Below, in pieces: positions 35,584 through 44,142 of a stretch of 64,000 nt of DNA; the first letter of the stretch is position 1; each line of letters begins with the position of its first letter. The DNA is from Aphodoplasma sp045626925 (lineage in GTDB: Bacteria; Bacillota; Clostridia; UBA1381; UMGS1253). The stretch lies in assembly GCA_045626925.1 (NCBI GenBank), contig JAZUQZ010000031.1, forward strand, positions 47,663-111,662, given 5' to 3'. Under the pieces are notes generated by a model. It saw only the letters and a program-made list of their open reading frames with translations, ran no database searches and had not been told where the DNA came from. Both the position numbers and the translations under genes were made by a program.

Positions 35584-36616
35584 GAACAAAACGCTACTAA
35601 TAACGGGTGGGACAGGCTCGTTCGGCAATGCAGTGCTTAACAGATTTTTGGATACCGATATTGGTGAAATACGCATATTTTCACGCGATGAAAAAAAACA
35701 GGATGATATGCGCCACGAATATCAGGTGAAATTTCCAAAAATCAACGAAAAAATAAAGTTTTATATAGGCGATGTGCGTGATTTGCAAAGCGTTAAAAAT
35801 GCTATGCATGGTGTAGATTATATATTCCATGCAGCAGCACTAAAGCAAGTGCCGTCATGTGAGTTTTTTCCTATGGAAGCAGTCAAAACGAATGTAATAG
35901 GTACGGACAATGTGCTTACTGCTGCGATAGATGCTGGTGTAAAAAAGGTTATATGCCTTTCGACTGATAAGGCGGCGTATCCTGTAAACGCAATGGGCAC
36001 CGCAAAGGCTATGATGGAAAAAGTTGCAGTTGCAAAATCACGAACAGTATCGGCAGACAAGACAAGCATTTGTTGTACGCGTTATGGCAATGTTATGTGT
36101 TCAAGAGGTTCTGTTATTCCGTTGTGGATAGAGCAGATTAAAAATGGCAAGCCGATTACTATTACCGAGCCATCGATGACACGCTTTATAATGTCGCTTG
36201 AAGAAGCAGTAGAGCTTGTTTTATTCGCTTTTAAAAATGCTGAAAGTGGCGATATTATGGTGCAAAAAGCGCCCGCATGCACTATAGAAGTGCTTGCAAA
36301 AGCAGTAAAGGAGCTTTTTGATAAAGAAAACAAGACTGAAATCAAGGTTATTGGCATTCGTCACGGCGAAAAAATGTATGAAACACTGCTTACAAACGAG
36401 GAATGTGCAGGCGCTTTGGATATGGGTTTGTTTTATAGGGTTCCGGCAGACAAACGCGACCTGAACTATGACAAGTATTTTATCAAGGGCGACACAAACC
36501 GCAATGTGTTAACTGAATTTAATTCAAGCAATACAGAATTACTCGATGTATGTCAAGTAAAAGAGAAGCTTTTGGAGCTTGATTATATAAAAGAAGAGCT
36601 TAAAGAAATTTGTTAA
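35576..36616 (+). CDS. fnlA: UDP-GlcNAc 4,6-dehydratase/epimerase, FnlA/WbjB/CapE type
   Basis: 346 aa. TLLITGGTGSFGNAVLNRFL, FSRDEKKQDDMRHEY, AAALKQVPSCEF and LSTDKAAYPVNAMG (Met in place of the SDR Tyr, as in this family). It starts the conversion of UDP-GlcNAc to UDP-N-acetyl-L-fucosamine by 4,6-dehydration with 5- and 3-epimerisation. The ATG at 35576 is chosen for AAGGAT upstream. The next two genes supply the remaining steps, which strengthens the call. Confidence 0.9.
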   Translation: MFKNKTLLITGGTGSFGNAVLNRFLDTDIGEIRIFSRDEKKQDDMRHEYQVKFPKINEKIKFYIGDVRDLQSVKNAMHGVDYIFHAAALKQVPSCEFFPMEAVKTNVIGTDNVLTAAIDAGVKKVICLSTDKAAYPVNAMGTAKAMMEKVAVAKSRTVSADKTSICCTRYGNVMCSRGSVIPLWIEQIKNGKPITITEPSMTRFIMSLEEAVELVLFAFKNAESGDIMVQKAPACTIEVLAKAVKELFDKENKTEIKVIGIRHGEKMYETLLTNEECAGALDMGLFYRVPADKRDLNYDKYFIKGDTNRNVLTEFNSSNTELLDVCQVKEKLLELDYIKEELKEIC

Positions 36617-36632
36617 AAGGTGGGGCTATAAT

Positions 36633-37487
36633 ATGAAGTTTCTTGTTTTGGGCGCCTTGGGTATGGCGGGACATACGATAAGCCTTTATCTTAAGGAACA
36701 AGGCCATGATGTAATTGGATTTGGACTGCAAAAATCAGCACTTGTGGAGACGATTGTTGGCGATGCTAAGGATGAACAACTGTTAAGAAAAACGATTTCA
36801 AACGGGGATTTTGATTTTGTAATAAATGCCATTGGTCTTTTAAATCAAACGGCAGAAGACCACAAAGCAGACGCAGTGTATCTTAATTCGTATCTGCCGC
36901 ATATGCTTGCAAACATAACGAAGGGCATGAAAACGAGCATTATACATATGAGCACGGATTGTGTATTTTCGGGCAAAAAGGGCAATTATACAGAATCGGA
37001 TTTTTGCGATGGCGAAACATTTTATGACAGGACAAAAGCTATGGGTGAGCTTTTTGACAATAAAAACATTACACTAAGAAATTCTATCATTGGTCCTGAT
37101 ATAAACGAAACCGGCATCGGACTTTTCAATTGGTTTATGAAGCAGAGTGGTCCGATAAATGGTTTTAGCAAGGTTATGTGGACTGGGCTTACAACATTAC
37201 AGCTTGCAAAAGTTATGGAAGCTGCAGCAACAAGCAAGGCAACCGGTCTTTATAATATGGTCTATAAAGAAAACATAAGCAAATATGATTTGCTGAAACT
37301 TTTTAATAAATATTTTAGAAATAATGCTATAGAGATTAACGAAAATGCCGACATGGTATCAGACAAAACGCTTGTGCGAACGAATTTTAATTTTGATTAT
37401 ATAATTCCAAGCTATGAAACGATGATAGCTGAAATGGCAGATTGGGTTATGAAGCATAAGGAGTTATATCCGCATTATAACTTGTAG
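36633..37487 (+). CDS. fnlB: RmlD-like reductase, FnlB/WbjC/CapF-type step
   Basis: 284-aa RmlD-like SDR: FLVLGALGMAGHTISLYL, the STDCVFSGKKGNYTESD motif and YDRTKAMGE with the Tyr-x3-Lys pair. In FnlABC pathways this position is held by the 4-keto reductase. Canonical FnlB/CapF has an additional C-terminal cupin domain of about 100 aa, which is absent at 284 aa, so it may be a reductase-only form as in L-QuiNAc-type (WbvR) or single-domain variants. Confidence 0.8.
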   Translation: MKFLVLGALGMAGHTISLYLKEQGHDVIGFGLQKSALVETIVGDAKDEQLLRKTISNGDFDFVINAIGLLNQTAEDHKADAVYLNSYLPHMLANITKGMKTSIIHMSTDCVFSGKKGNYTESDFCDGETFYDRTKAMGELFDNKNITLRNSIIGPDINETGIGLFNWFMKQSGPINGFSKVMWTGLTTLQLAKVMEAAATSKATGLYNMVYKENISKYDLLKLFNKYFRNNAIEINENADMVSDKTLVRTNFNFDYIIPSYETMIAEMADWVMKHKELYPHYNL

Positions 37488-37495
37488 GAGGAACA

Positions 37496-38626
37496 ATGAT
37501 GAAAAAGTTAAAGCTTATGACAATATTGGGCACAAGACCAGAAATAATAAAAATGTCAGAAATAATAAAGGCGTCGGACAAATATTTTGATCATATAATT
37601 GTTCATACCGGTCAAAATTATGATTATACGCTAAATGAAGTGTTTTTTAAAGAACTCGGTATCAGAGAGCCTGATTATTATTTGAATGTTGTTGGCAAGG
37701 ACCTTGGAGAAACAATGGGGAATGTTATTGCAAAGTCATACGAACTTATGCAAAAGGAAAAGCCGGATGCAATTATAGTGCTTGGCGACACAAATTCTTG
37801 CCTTTGTGTTATTTCTGCAAAGAGATTGAAAATACCGATTTTTCATATGGAAGCAGGCAATCGTTGTTTTGATGAAAATTTGCCCGAGGAAATAAACAGG
37901 CGCATTGTTGATGTTACAAGCGATGTAAATCTGTGTTATACAGAGCACGCAAGAAGATATCTTAATGCGGCAGGCGTTCCAAAGGAGCGCACATATGTTG
38001 TTGGTTCGCCTATGGCAGAGGTGCTTTCCAAAAATCTTGATGAAATAAATAAAAGCAATGTGCTTGAAGAGCTTGGGCTTGAAAAAAACAAGTATATACT
38101 TTTGTCTGCTCATCGAGAGGAAAACATTGATAACGAAAAAAACTTTTTTGAGCTTATGAATGCAGTAAATGATATGGCAGAGTATTACAATATGCCTGTT
38201 ATTTATTCTACGCATCCAAGAAGCCAAAAACATATAGAAGACAGAAAATTTGAATTTCATCCATTAGTGCGCTCGTTAAAGCCATTTGGTTTTTATGATT
38301 ATAACTTCTTGCAAAAAAATGCGTTTTGCGTTGTTTCAGATAGTGGAACAGTACCGGAGGAAGCTTCGTATTTCAAATTTCCTGCCGTTTCCATAAGAAC
38401 AAGCACAGAACGCCCAGAAGCACTTGATAAAGGTGATTTCGTAATAGGAAATATCACGACGGACCAACTTTTGCAAGCAGTTGATATGGCAGTTATGATG
38501 AATGAAAACGGCGAGCTTGGCGCTGATGTTCCTGATTATACTGACGAAAATGTATCTACAAAGGTAGTAAAACTTATTCAAAGCTATACAGGAATTGTTA
38601 ACAGAATGGTATGGAGAAAGAATTGA
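37496..38626 (+). CDS. fnlC: UDP-HexNAc 2-epimerase, FnlC/WbjD/CapG type
   Basis: 376-aa GT-B-like non-hydrolysing UDP-N-acetylhexosamine 2-epimerase. ILGTRPEIIKMSEII, VHTGQNYDYTLNEVFF, VLGDTNSCL, HMEAGNRCFDENLPEEINRR and SDSGTVPEEASYF are all present. GNRCFDENLPEE (rather than GLRS) is typical of the FnlC branch. It converts the talo-configured intermediate to UDP-L-FucNAc. GGAGG precedes ATGATG. Confidence 0.92.
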   Translation: MMKKLKLMTILGTRPEIIKMSEIIKASDKYFDHIIVHTGQNYDYTLNEVFFKELGIREPDYYLNVVGKDLGETMGNVIAKSYELMQKEKPDAIIVLGDTNSCLCVISAKRLKIPIFHMEAGNRCFDENLPEEINRRIVDVTSDVNLCYTEHARRYLNAAGVPKERTYVVGSPMAEVLSKNLDEINKSNVLEELGLEKNKYILLSAHREENIDNEKNFFELMNAVNDMAEYYNMPVIYSTHPRSQKHIEDRKFEFHPLVRSLKPFGFYDYNFLQKNAFCVVSDSGTVPEEASYFKFPAVSIRTSTERPEALDKGDFVIGNITTDQLLQAVDMAVMMNENGELGADVPDYTDENVSTKVVKLIQSYTGIVNRMVWRKN

Positions 38627-38633
38627 TATAAAA

Positions 38634-39800
38634 ATGAAAAACTATACAGATTATCTTATAGAGCTATTGATATGTGCAATATCCGGTGCCGAGCCACCAA
38701 AGCCCTGTTTTGATATTGATTTAGACAAACTGTTTAAGCTTGCAAAATTTCATGCGGTAGAAAATATCGTTTATGTATCGCTTAAAAAGCTTGATATGCC
38801 AAAGTGTGAGGCGATGGAGCGTTTTAAAAAGCAGTACATGTACTCTATTTTTGCGCATGAACAGCAACAAGCGCAGACAAAAAGAGTAATAGACTGTTTT
38901 GAAAAAAACAAAATAAAGCATTGTGTTATGAAAGGTGCGGTTATAAAAAATCTTTATCCGTCACCTGAAATGAGAATATCTTCCGATGTTGATATATTTG
39001 TTTTTGGCGCAGATGGTGAGCAGGAAAAAGTGCTTATGCAATCACTCGGCTTTGAAATAAAAGCATATGATGAAAGTCTGGCGCATAATGAATATGTAAT
39101 CGATAATGTGATATTTGAAATTCACAAACAACTGATTTCAAACAAGTGCCCATGGGACAAAAAGTGTCAGGAAATCGAAAAAAGACTGATACCTACCAAA
39201 GACTACAATTATAGATATGAAATGTCAACAGAAGACTATTATCTTTATATGATAGCACATATGGCAAAGCATATGAAATATAGCGGCATAGGCGTAAAAA
39301 TGTTTTTAGATGTGTGGCTTTATAATAAATATTATGAAAGCGTTATGGATAAGGAGCTTTTGGACAGTCGTTTGAAATATTGCGGGCTTGATGTTTTTAA
39401 TGACAATGTAAAAAAACTGTGCAACTACTGGTTTGAAAAAGATGCAACATATGATATGAGCATTATGGCGCAATATGTTTTTTCAAGTGGAAAATTTGGG
39501 ACACATAAGCAGCTTGTATCAAGCGAAATGGCAAAAAATGCCATAGGAACCGACAACGGATTTGTCGGCAAAATAATTAGTATTATAAAAATGTTTTTCT
39601 TGCCATATAAAAAAATGAGTCATATATATCCTGTATTGAAAAAATATCCGCCTTTGTTGCCAATAATGTGGATATACAGATGCTTTAATCTAATCTTTAA
39701 TGCAAAGACAAAGAGTGAAAAAATCAAAAAAAAATATGGTGTTGCTGATATAGAATACGGCAAAAAAATAAATGAATTTAAGAAAAGTATAGGACTGTAA
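38634..39800 (+). CDS. Nucleotidyltransferase-family protein (NTP_transf_5-like)
   Basis: 388 aa from the ATG at 38634. The motif KHCVMKGAVIKNLYPSPEMRISSDVDIFV holds the Gly and the Asp-x-Asp of a pol-beta-like nucleotidyltransferase. Such uncharacterised proteins are frequent in capsule and peptide clusters; the target is unknown. The start is uncertain: the ribosome site is poor and an in-frame TTG at 38595 would overlap fnlC. It may be coupled to fnlC translation. Confidence 0.75.
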   Translation: MKNYTDYLIELLICAISGAEPPKPCFDIDLDKLFKLAKFHAVENIVYVSLKKLDMPKCEAMERFKKQYMYSIFAHEQQQAQTKRVIDCFEKNKIKHCVMKGAVIKNLYPSPEMRISSDVDIFVFGADGEQEKVLMQSLGFEIKAYDESLAHNEYVIDNVIFEIHKQLISNKCPWDKKCQEIEKRLIPTKDYNYRYEMSTEDYYLYMIAHMAKHMKYSGIGVKMFLDVWLYNKYYESVMDKELLDSRLKYCGLDVFNDNVKKLCNYWFEKDATYDMSIMAQYVFSSGKFGTHKQLVSSEMAKNAIGTDNGFVGKIISIIKMFFLPYKKMSHIYPVLKKYPPLLPIMWIYRCFNLIFNAKTKSEKIKKKYGVADIEYGKKINEFKKSIGL

Positions 39801-39820
39801 CTACTTGTGGGGGTGTTATT

Positions 39821-40843
39821 ATGAAACCAATTTTAGTGACCGGCGCAGCAGGTTTTATAGGAGCTTTTTTATCAAAAAGGTTGCTCGAAGCTGGCGAAGC
39901 TGTTATTGGTGTTGATAATTGTAACGATTACTATGATGTCAGGATAAAGGATGCGCGTTTGAATATGTTGTCCGGGCATAAAAATTTTACCTTTATAAAG
40001 GCTAATATTGCAGACAAAGTTGTTATTGATGATATTTTTAAAAAATATAGCCCAAAAATTGTGGTAAACCTTGCAGCCCAAGCAGGAGTTAGGTATAGTA
40101 TTGAAAACCCTGATGTATATATAGAGTCAAACTTGATTGGGTTTTATAATATTCTTGAGGCGTGCAGACACTTTTCGGTGGAACACCTTGTTTATGCATC
40201 GTCAAGCTCGGTTTATGGAGCAAACAAAAAAGTGCCTTTTTCCACAGACGACAAGGTGGACAATCCTGTATCGCTATATGCTGCTACAAAAAAGTCTAAC
40301 GAGCTTATGGCGCATTGTTACTCGAAGTTGTATGATATACCCTCGACGGGATTGCGGTTTTTTACTGTATATGGTCCGATGGGACGCCCGGACATGGCAT
40401 ATTTTGGTTTTACAAACAAGCTTTTGAACGGGGATACAATTGAAATATTTAATTATGGGAATTGCAAACGCGATTTTACTTATGTAGATGATATTGTTGA
40501 AGGCATTATACGGGTGATGAAAAAACCACCACAAAAAACCGTAGATGAAGAAGGGATAAAGATTGCTCCGTATGCAGTATACAATATAGGAAACTCTTCG
40601 CCGGAGAATCTTCTTGACTTTGTCGACATATTACAGCAAGAGCTTATTAGCGCAGGTGTTTTGCCAAAAGATTATGATTTTGAAGCGCATAAAAAGCTTG
40701 TGCCGATGCAACCGGGTGATGTGCCGGTAACTTATGCAGACACATCTGATTTGGAAGAAAATTTTGGTTTTAAACCGCACACCAGTCTCAGAGAGGGTCT
40801 GAGAAGTTTTGCGCAGTGGTATAAAGAATTTTATATGGGATAG
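39821..40843 (+). CDS. UDP-glucuronate 4-epimerase
   Basis: 340-aa extended SDR. VTGAAGFIGAFLSKRLL, DNCNDYYDVRIKDARL (typical of GlcA epimerases), NLAAQAGVRYSIENPDVY, SSSSVYG and YAATKKSNE with Tyr-x3-Lys. It converts UDP-glucuronate to UDP-galacturonate. The next gene makes UDP-glucuronate, so the pair supplies uronic acids to the polymer. GGGGG lies 7 nt upstream of the ATG. Confidence 0.92.
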   Translation: MKPILVTGAAGFIGAFLSKRLLEAGEAVIGVDNCNDYYDVRIKDARLNMLSGHKNFTFIKANIADKVVIDDIFKKYSPKIVVNLAAQAGVRYSIENPDVYIESNLIGFYNILEACRHFSVEHLVYASSSSVYGANKKVPFSTDDKVDNPVSLYAATKKSNELMAHCYSKLYDIPSTGLRFFTVYGPMGRPDMAYFGFTNKLLNGDTIEIFNYGNCKRDFTYVDDIVEGIIRVMKKPPQKTVDEEGIKIAPYAVYNIGNSSPENLLDFVDILQQELISAGVLPKDYDFEAHKKLVPMQPGDVPVTYADTSDLEENFGFKPHTSLREGLRSFAQWYKEFYMG

Positions 40844-40855
40844 GAGTAAAGAAAC

Positions 40856-42049
40856 ATGAAAATAGCAGTTGTGGGAACGGGGTATGTAGGACTTTCAAAC
40901 TCGATTTTATTGGCACAAAAAAACGAAGTGTATGCAGTTGATATCGTGCCGGAGAAGGTCGATATGATAAATGCTGGGAAGTCGCCCATTATCGATAAGG
41001 AGATAGAGGAGTATCTTGCCAATAAAAAACTAAATCTTACGGCAACAGTTGATTGCAAGATGGCTTATAAAGATGCCGAGTTTATAATAATATCTACGCC
41101 GACAAACTATGACCCCACAAAGAATTATTTTGATACTTCAAGTGTAGAGGGCGTTATTGAAGATGTAATGCAGATAAATCCTGATGCAATAATGGTTATA
41201 AAATCTACTGTTCCTGTAGGTTTTACAGAGGAAATGAGAACAAAGTACAATAGTGACAGAATTATGTTTTCGCCAGAGTTTTTAAGAGAAGGAAAAGCAC
41301 TTTATGATAATTTGTATCCATCGAGAATAATAGTCGGAGCACCGGAAAATCTTAAGGATGATGCAATAAAGTTTGCAAATTTATTGGCAGAGGGCGCAAT
41401 CAAAGAAAATATAGACAAACTGATAATGAAACCTACTGAATCAGAAGCAGTAAAGCTGTTTGCCAATGCGTACCTTGCGTTGCGCGTGTCCTACTTTAAT
41501 GAATTGGACACATATGCAGAGGTAAGGGGTTTGGACACAAAGTCTATTATCGATGGTATAGGCCTTGACCCGCGTATTGGTGCACATTATAACAATCCGT
41601 CGTTTGGTTATGGCGGTTATTGTTTGCCGAAGGACACAAAGCAATTGTTAGCAAATTATAAAGATGTTCCTGAAAATATTATTCGTGCAATTGTTGATGC
41701 AAACAGAACACGAAAGGATTTTATTGCTGACAGAATATTAAGCAAGGCGGGTTTTGGCACAAAAACAAATCCTGTTGTCGGAATTTATAGACTTACAATG
41801 AAATCAGGAAGTGACAATTTCAGACAAAGCTCAATCCAGGGCGTTATGAAAAGGATTAAAGCAAAGGGAGTAAGTGTTGTTGTATATGAGCCGACACTGC
41901 ATGAGGAAGCATTCTTCAACTCGCCTGTTATAAAGAATTTGGATGAATTTAAAAATATGTGCGATGTTATCGTTGCAAATCGCTTTTCTGATGATATTGC
42001 TGATGTTTTAGACAAAGTATATACAAGAGATTTGTTTTTTAGAGATTAG
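40856..42049 (+). CDS. ugd: UDP-glucose 6-dehydrogenase
   Basis: 397-aa NAD-dependent dehydrogenase that oxidises UDP-glucose to UDP-glucuronate. VVGTGYVGLSNSILLA at the N-terminus, STVPVGFTEEM, SPEFLREGKALYDN, and the catalytic Cys in GYGGYCLPKDTKQL (about residue 260). The short form (close to 390 aa) is typical of Firmicutes and capsule clusters. Last gene of the operon. Confidence 0.95.
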   Translation: MKIAVVGTGYVGLSNSILLAQKNEVYAVDIVPEKVDMINAGKSPIIDKEIEEYLANKKLNLTATVDCKMAYKDAEFIIISTPTNYDPTKNYFDTSSVEGVIEDVMQINPDAIMVIKSTVPVGFTEEMRTKYNSDRIMFSPEFLREGKALYDNLYPSRIIVGAPENLKDDAIKFANLLAEGAIKENIDKLIMKPTESEAVKLFANAYLALRVSYFNELDTYAEVRGLDTKSIIDGIGLDPRIGAHYNNPSFGYGGYCLPKDTKQLLANYKDVPENIIRAIVDANRTRKDFIADRILSKAGFGTKTNPVVGIYRLTMKSGSDNFRQSSIQGVMKRIKAKGVSVVVYEPTLHEEAFFNSPVIKNLDEFKNMCDVIVANRFSDDIADVLDKVYTRDLFFRD

Positions 42050-42052
42050 AAG

Positions 42053-42082
42053 AAAAAGGGCAACTTGATGTGCCCTTTTTTC
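42053..42082 (+). terminator. Terminator of the exopolysaccharide operon
   Basis: AAAAAGGGCA...TGCCCTTTTT stem of 10 bp with an 8-nt loop and a T-run, directly after ugd. Confidence 0.92.
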
Positions 42083-42152
42083 TAACCGGAATACAATTGG
42101 TACAAAAAAGCGATAAAAAATAAAAAAATGCACAATTTTTTGCAGATTTTTC

Positions 42153-42181
42153 TTGCAAAATGCCTTAAAAACTATTATTAT
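42153..42181 (+). promoter_or_regulatory. Predicted promoter of the PucR-like regulator
   Basis: TTGCAA, 17-bp spacer, TATTAT. The leader carries an imperfect inverted repeat TTGCACAACAT...ATGTTTTGTGCAA at 42200-42242, possibly an operator for autoregulation or a leader hairpin. Confidence 0.5.
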
Positions 42182-42329
42182 ATAAATAGAGCATTTAATA
42201 TTGCACAACATATGTGGGCATATAGCGCGATGTTTTGTGCAAATATGTATTATAAATTTATTTAACGATGAAATCTATTTACATTTAAATCAAATGAAAA
42301 ACGCAAAAATAAACAAGGAGGTCCTCAAC

Positions 42330-43415
42330 ATGATAAAAAAGACTTTTCAAAGTGTGATTAACCAAATGGATGCTTTTCTTACATCGCCTGTTTGTGTAAT
42401 GGACAGTGAAGGCTTTGTTTTGGCAACAAATGCATCGGAAAACATGACAGAGTACTCCGAGATTTTTCTTTCGACGGTGACAGACACACTTGAAATTTAT
42501 AGCTGCCGTGGATATAGTGTGTGCGGAATAGGCAAAACAAGCAAGCCGGAGTATATCGTATATGTGCGTGGTCTTGATGATGAGGCAAGAAGAACATGTA
42601 TGATGCTTGCGGTATCGCTTAGTAATATAAGACTTTTTTATGATGACAAATACGACAAAACAACATTTATTAAAAATATAATTTCGGACAATACATTGCC
42701 GCTTGACTTGCATCAGCGTGCACGCGAGCTGCATATGGATTTTGATCAAAGGCGTGTTGTTTTTGTTGTAAAAGCTATGCAATCGGGAGACATTGCTGCA
42801 ATTGATGTGTTCTTATCGCTGTTTCCGGAGCTTGAACACGATTTTGTGTTTGCGATGGACGAGGAAACAATTGTGCTTATAAAAGAGATTGAAGATGACA
42901 CAACCGAGGAAGACCTTGAACAGCTTGCTCAGGTTATGATTGATAATCTTAATAGTGAGGCTATGATGAATGTGCTTGTCGGCATAAGCACCCCTGCAGA
43001 TAATCTTAATATGCTTGCAGGTGCGTATAAAGAGGCACAGGTTGCACTTGAAATAGGCAAGGTGTTTGAAGATGATAAATACATTTTAAGCTATAAAAGC
43101 CTTGGCGTAGGAAGACTTATATATCATTTGCCGACACGCTTGTGTCAGTTGTTTTTACAAGAAGTGCTTACGAAGAAAGGCCTTGATGCTCTTGATGACG
43201 AGATAATTACTACGATTTATGAGTTCTTTAAAAACGATTTAAATGTAAGTGAAACGGCAAGAAAGCTCTACATTCATCGTAATACACTTGTATACAGACT
43301 CGATAAAGTATTAAAGACAATCGGGCTCGATTTGCGCAAGTTTGATGATGCGGTTGTATTTAAAGTGGCGATGATGGTTAATCAGTACCTTACATCCAAT
43401 CCGATGAAAATTTAA
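42330..43415 (+). CDS. PucR/CdaR-like transcriptional regulator
   Basis: 361 aa. N-terminal sensory-like part, a central GGDEF-like domain of the CdaR type (RRVVFVVKAM..., LVGISTPADNLNMLAGAYKEAQVAL) and a C-terminal PucR helix-turn-helix (FFKNDLNVSETARKLYIHRNTLVYRLDKV). The start at 42330 is set by a very strong AAGGAGG. The position directly upstream of ftsEX could mean control of those genes or of the EPS operon; neither is shown. The ligand is unknown. Confidence 0.88.
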   Translation: MIKKTFQSVINQMDAFLTSPVCVMDSEGFVLATNASENMTEYSEIFLSTVTDTLEIYSCRGYSVCGIGKTSKPEYIVYVRGLDDEARRTCMMLAVSLSNIRLFYDDKYDKTTFIKNIISDNTLPLDLHQRARELHMDFDQRRVVFVVKAMQSGDIAAIDVFLSLFPELEHDFVFAMDEETIVLIKEIEDDTTEEDLEQLAQVMIDNLNSEAMMNVLVGISTPADNLNMLAGAYKEAQVALEIGKVFEDDKYILSYKSLGVGRLIYHLPTRLCQLFLQEVLTKKGLDALDDEIITTIYEFFKNDLNVSETARKLYIHRNTLVYRLDKVLKTIGLDLRKFDDAVVFKVAMMVNQYLTSNPMKI

Positions 43416-43455
43416 GAATATAGCATTACAATAAACTATAAATGGAGATATACAT

Positions 43456-44142
43456 ATGATACGCTTTGTAAATGTTACTAAAACATATGAAAATGGCACA
43501 ACGGCGCTTGACAATGTGAGCTTTCATATAAAAAAGGGTGAGTTCGTGTTTGTTGTTGGGCCGAGCGGAGCGGGAAAGTCCACGCTTACGCGTTTGTTGA
43601 TGCACGAGGAGCTTCTGACGAGTGGCTCGATTATAATTGATTCTATTCCTGTTGAACGGCTTAATCCAAAGGATATACCGTATTTGAGGCGTTCTATCGG
43701 CGTTGTATTTCAGGATTTTCGTTTGTTAGATGACCGTACGGTATTTGAAAATATTGCATTTGCGATGAAGGTTGTCGGTGCTACAAGGCGTGAAATAAGA
43801 CGACAGGTGCCTGCGCTTTTGAGTATGGTTGGACTTTCTAACAAGGCGCGCCTATTCCCGCCCCAGCTTTCACGCGGGGAGGCACAACGCGTCGCAGTTG
43901 CAAGAGCTCTTGCAAACAATCCGCCGATTTTGCTTGCCGATGAGCCGACCGCGTCGTTGCCGCCCAAAATGGCAGAAGAGATTGTAGATTTGCTTATGGA
44001 TATAAATTTGCGCGGCACAACGGTTGTAATGTCCACTCACGCAAAGGATATTGTTGATATGATGCAAAAGCGCGTTATAGCTATTGAAGATGGGCAGCTT
44101 GTGCGTGATGAAAAGGGAGGTTATGACATTGAGAGCGAATGA
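43456..44142 (+). CDS. ftsE: Cell division ATP-binding protein FtsE, atypical signature
   Basis: 228-aa ABC ATPase that works with FtsX to switch on a peptidoglycan hydrolase at the septum. Walker A GPSGAGKST, Q-loop VFQDFRLL, Walker B ILLADEP and the H-loop STHAKD are intact. The ABC signature reads LSRGEAQRVA, not LSGGEQQRV, and the D-loop reads TASLPPKM where TGNLDPxT is expected, so the conserved Asp is missing. Gene order ftsE-ftsX-M23-ctpA supports the call. Confidence 0.92.
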   Translation: MIRFVNVTKTYENGTTALDNVSFHIKKGEFVFVVGPSGAGKSTLTRLLMHEELLTSGSIIIDSIPVERLNPKDIPYLRRSIGVVFQDFRLLDDRTVFENIAFAMKVVGATRREIRRQVPALLSMVGLSNKARLFPPQLSRGEAQRVAVARALANNPPILLADEPTASLPPKMAEEIVDLLMDINLRGTTVVMSTHAKDIVDMMQKRVIAIEDGQLVRDEKGGYDIESE

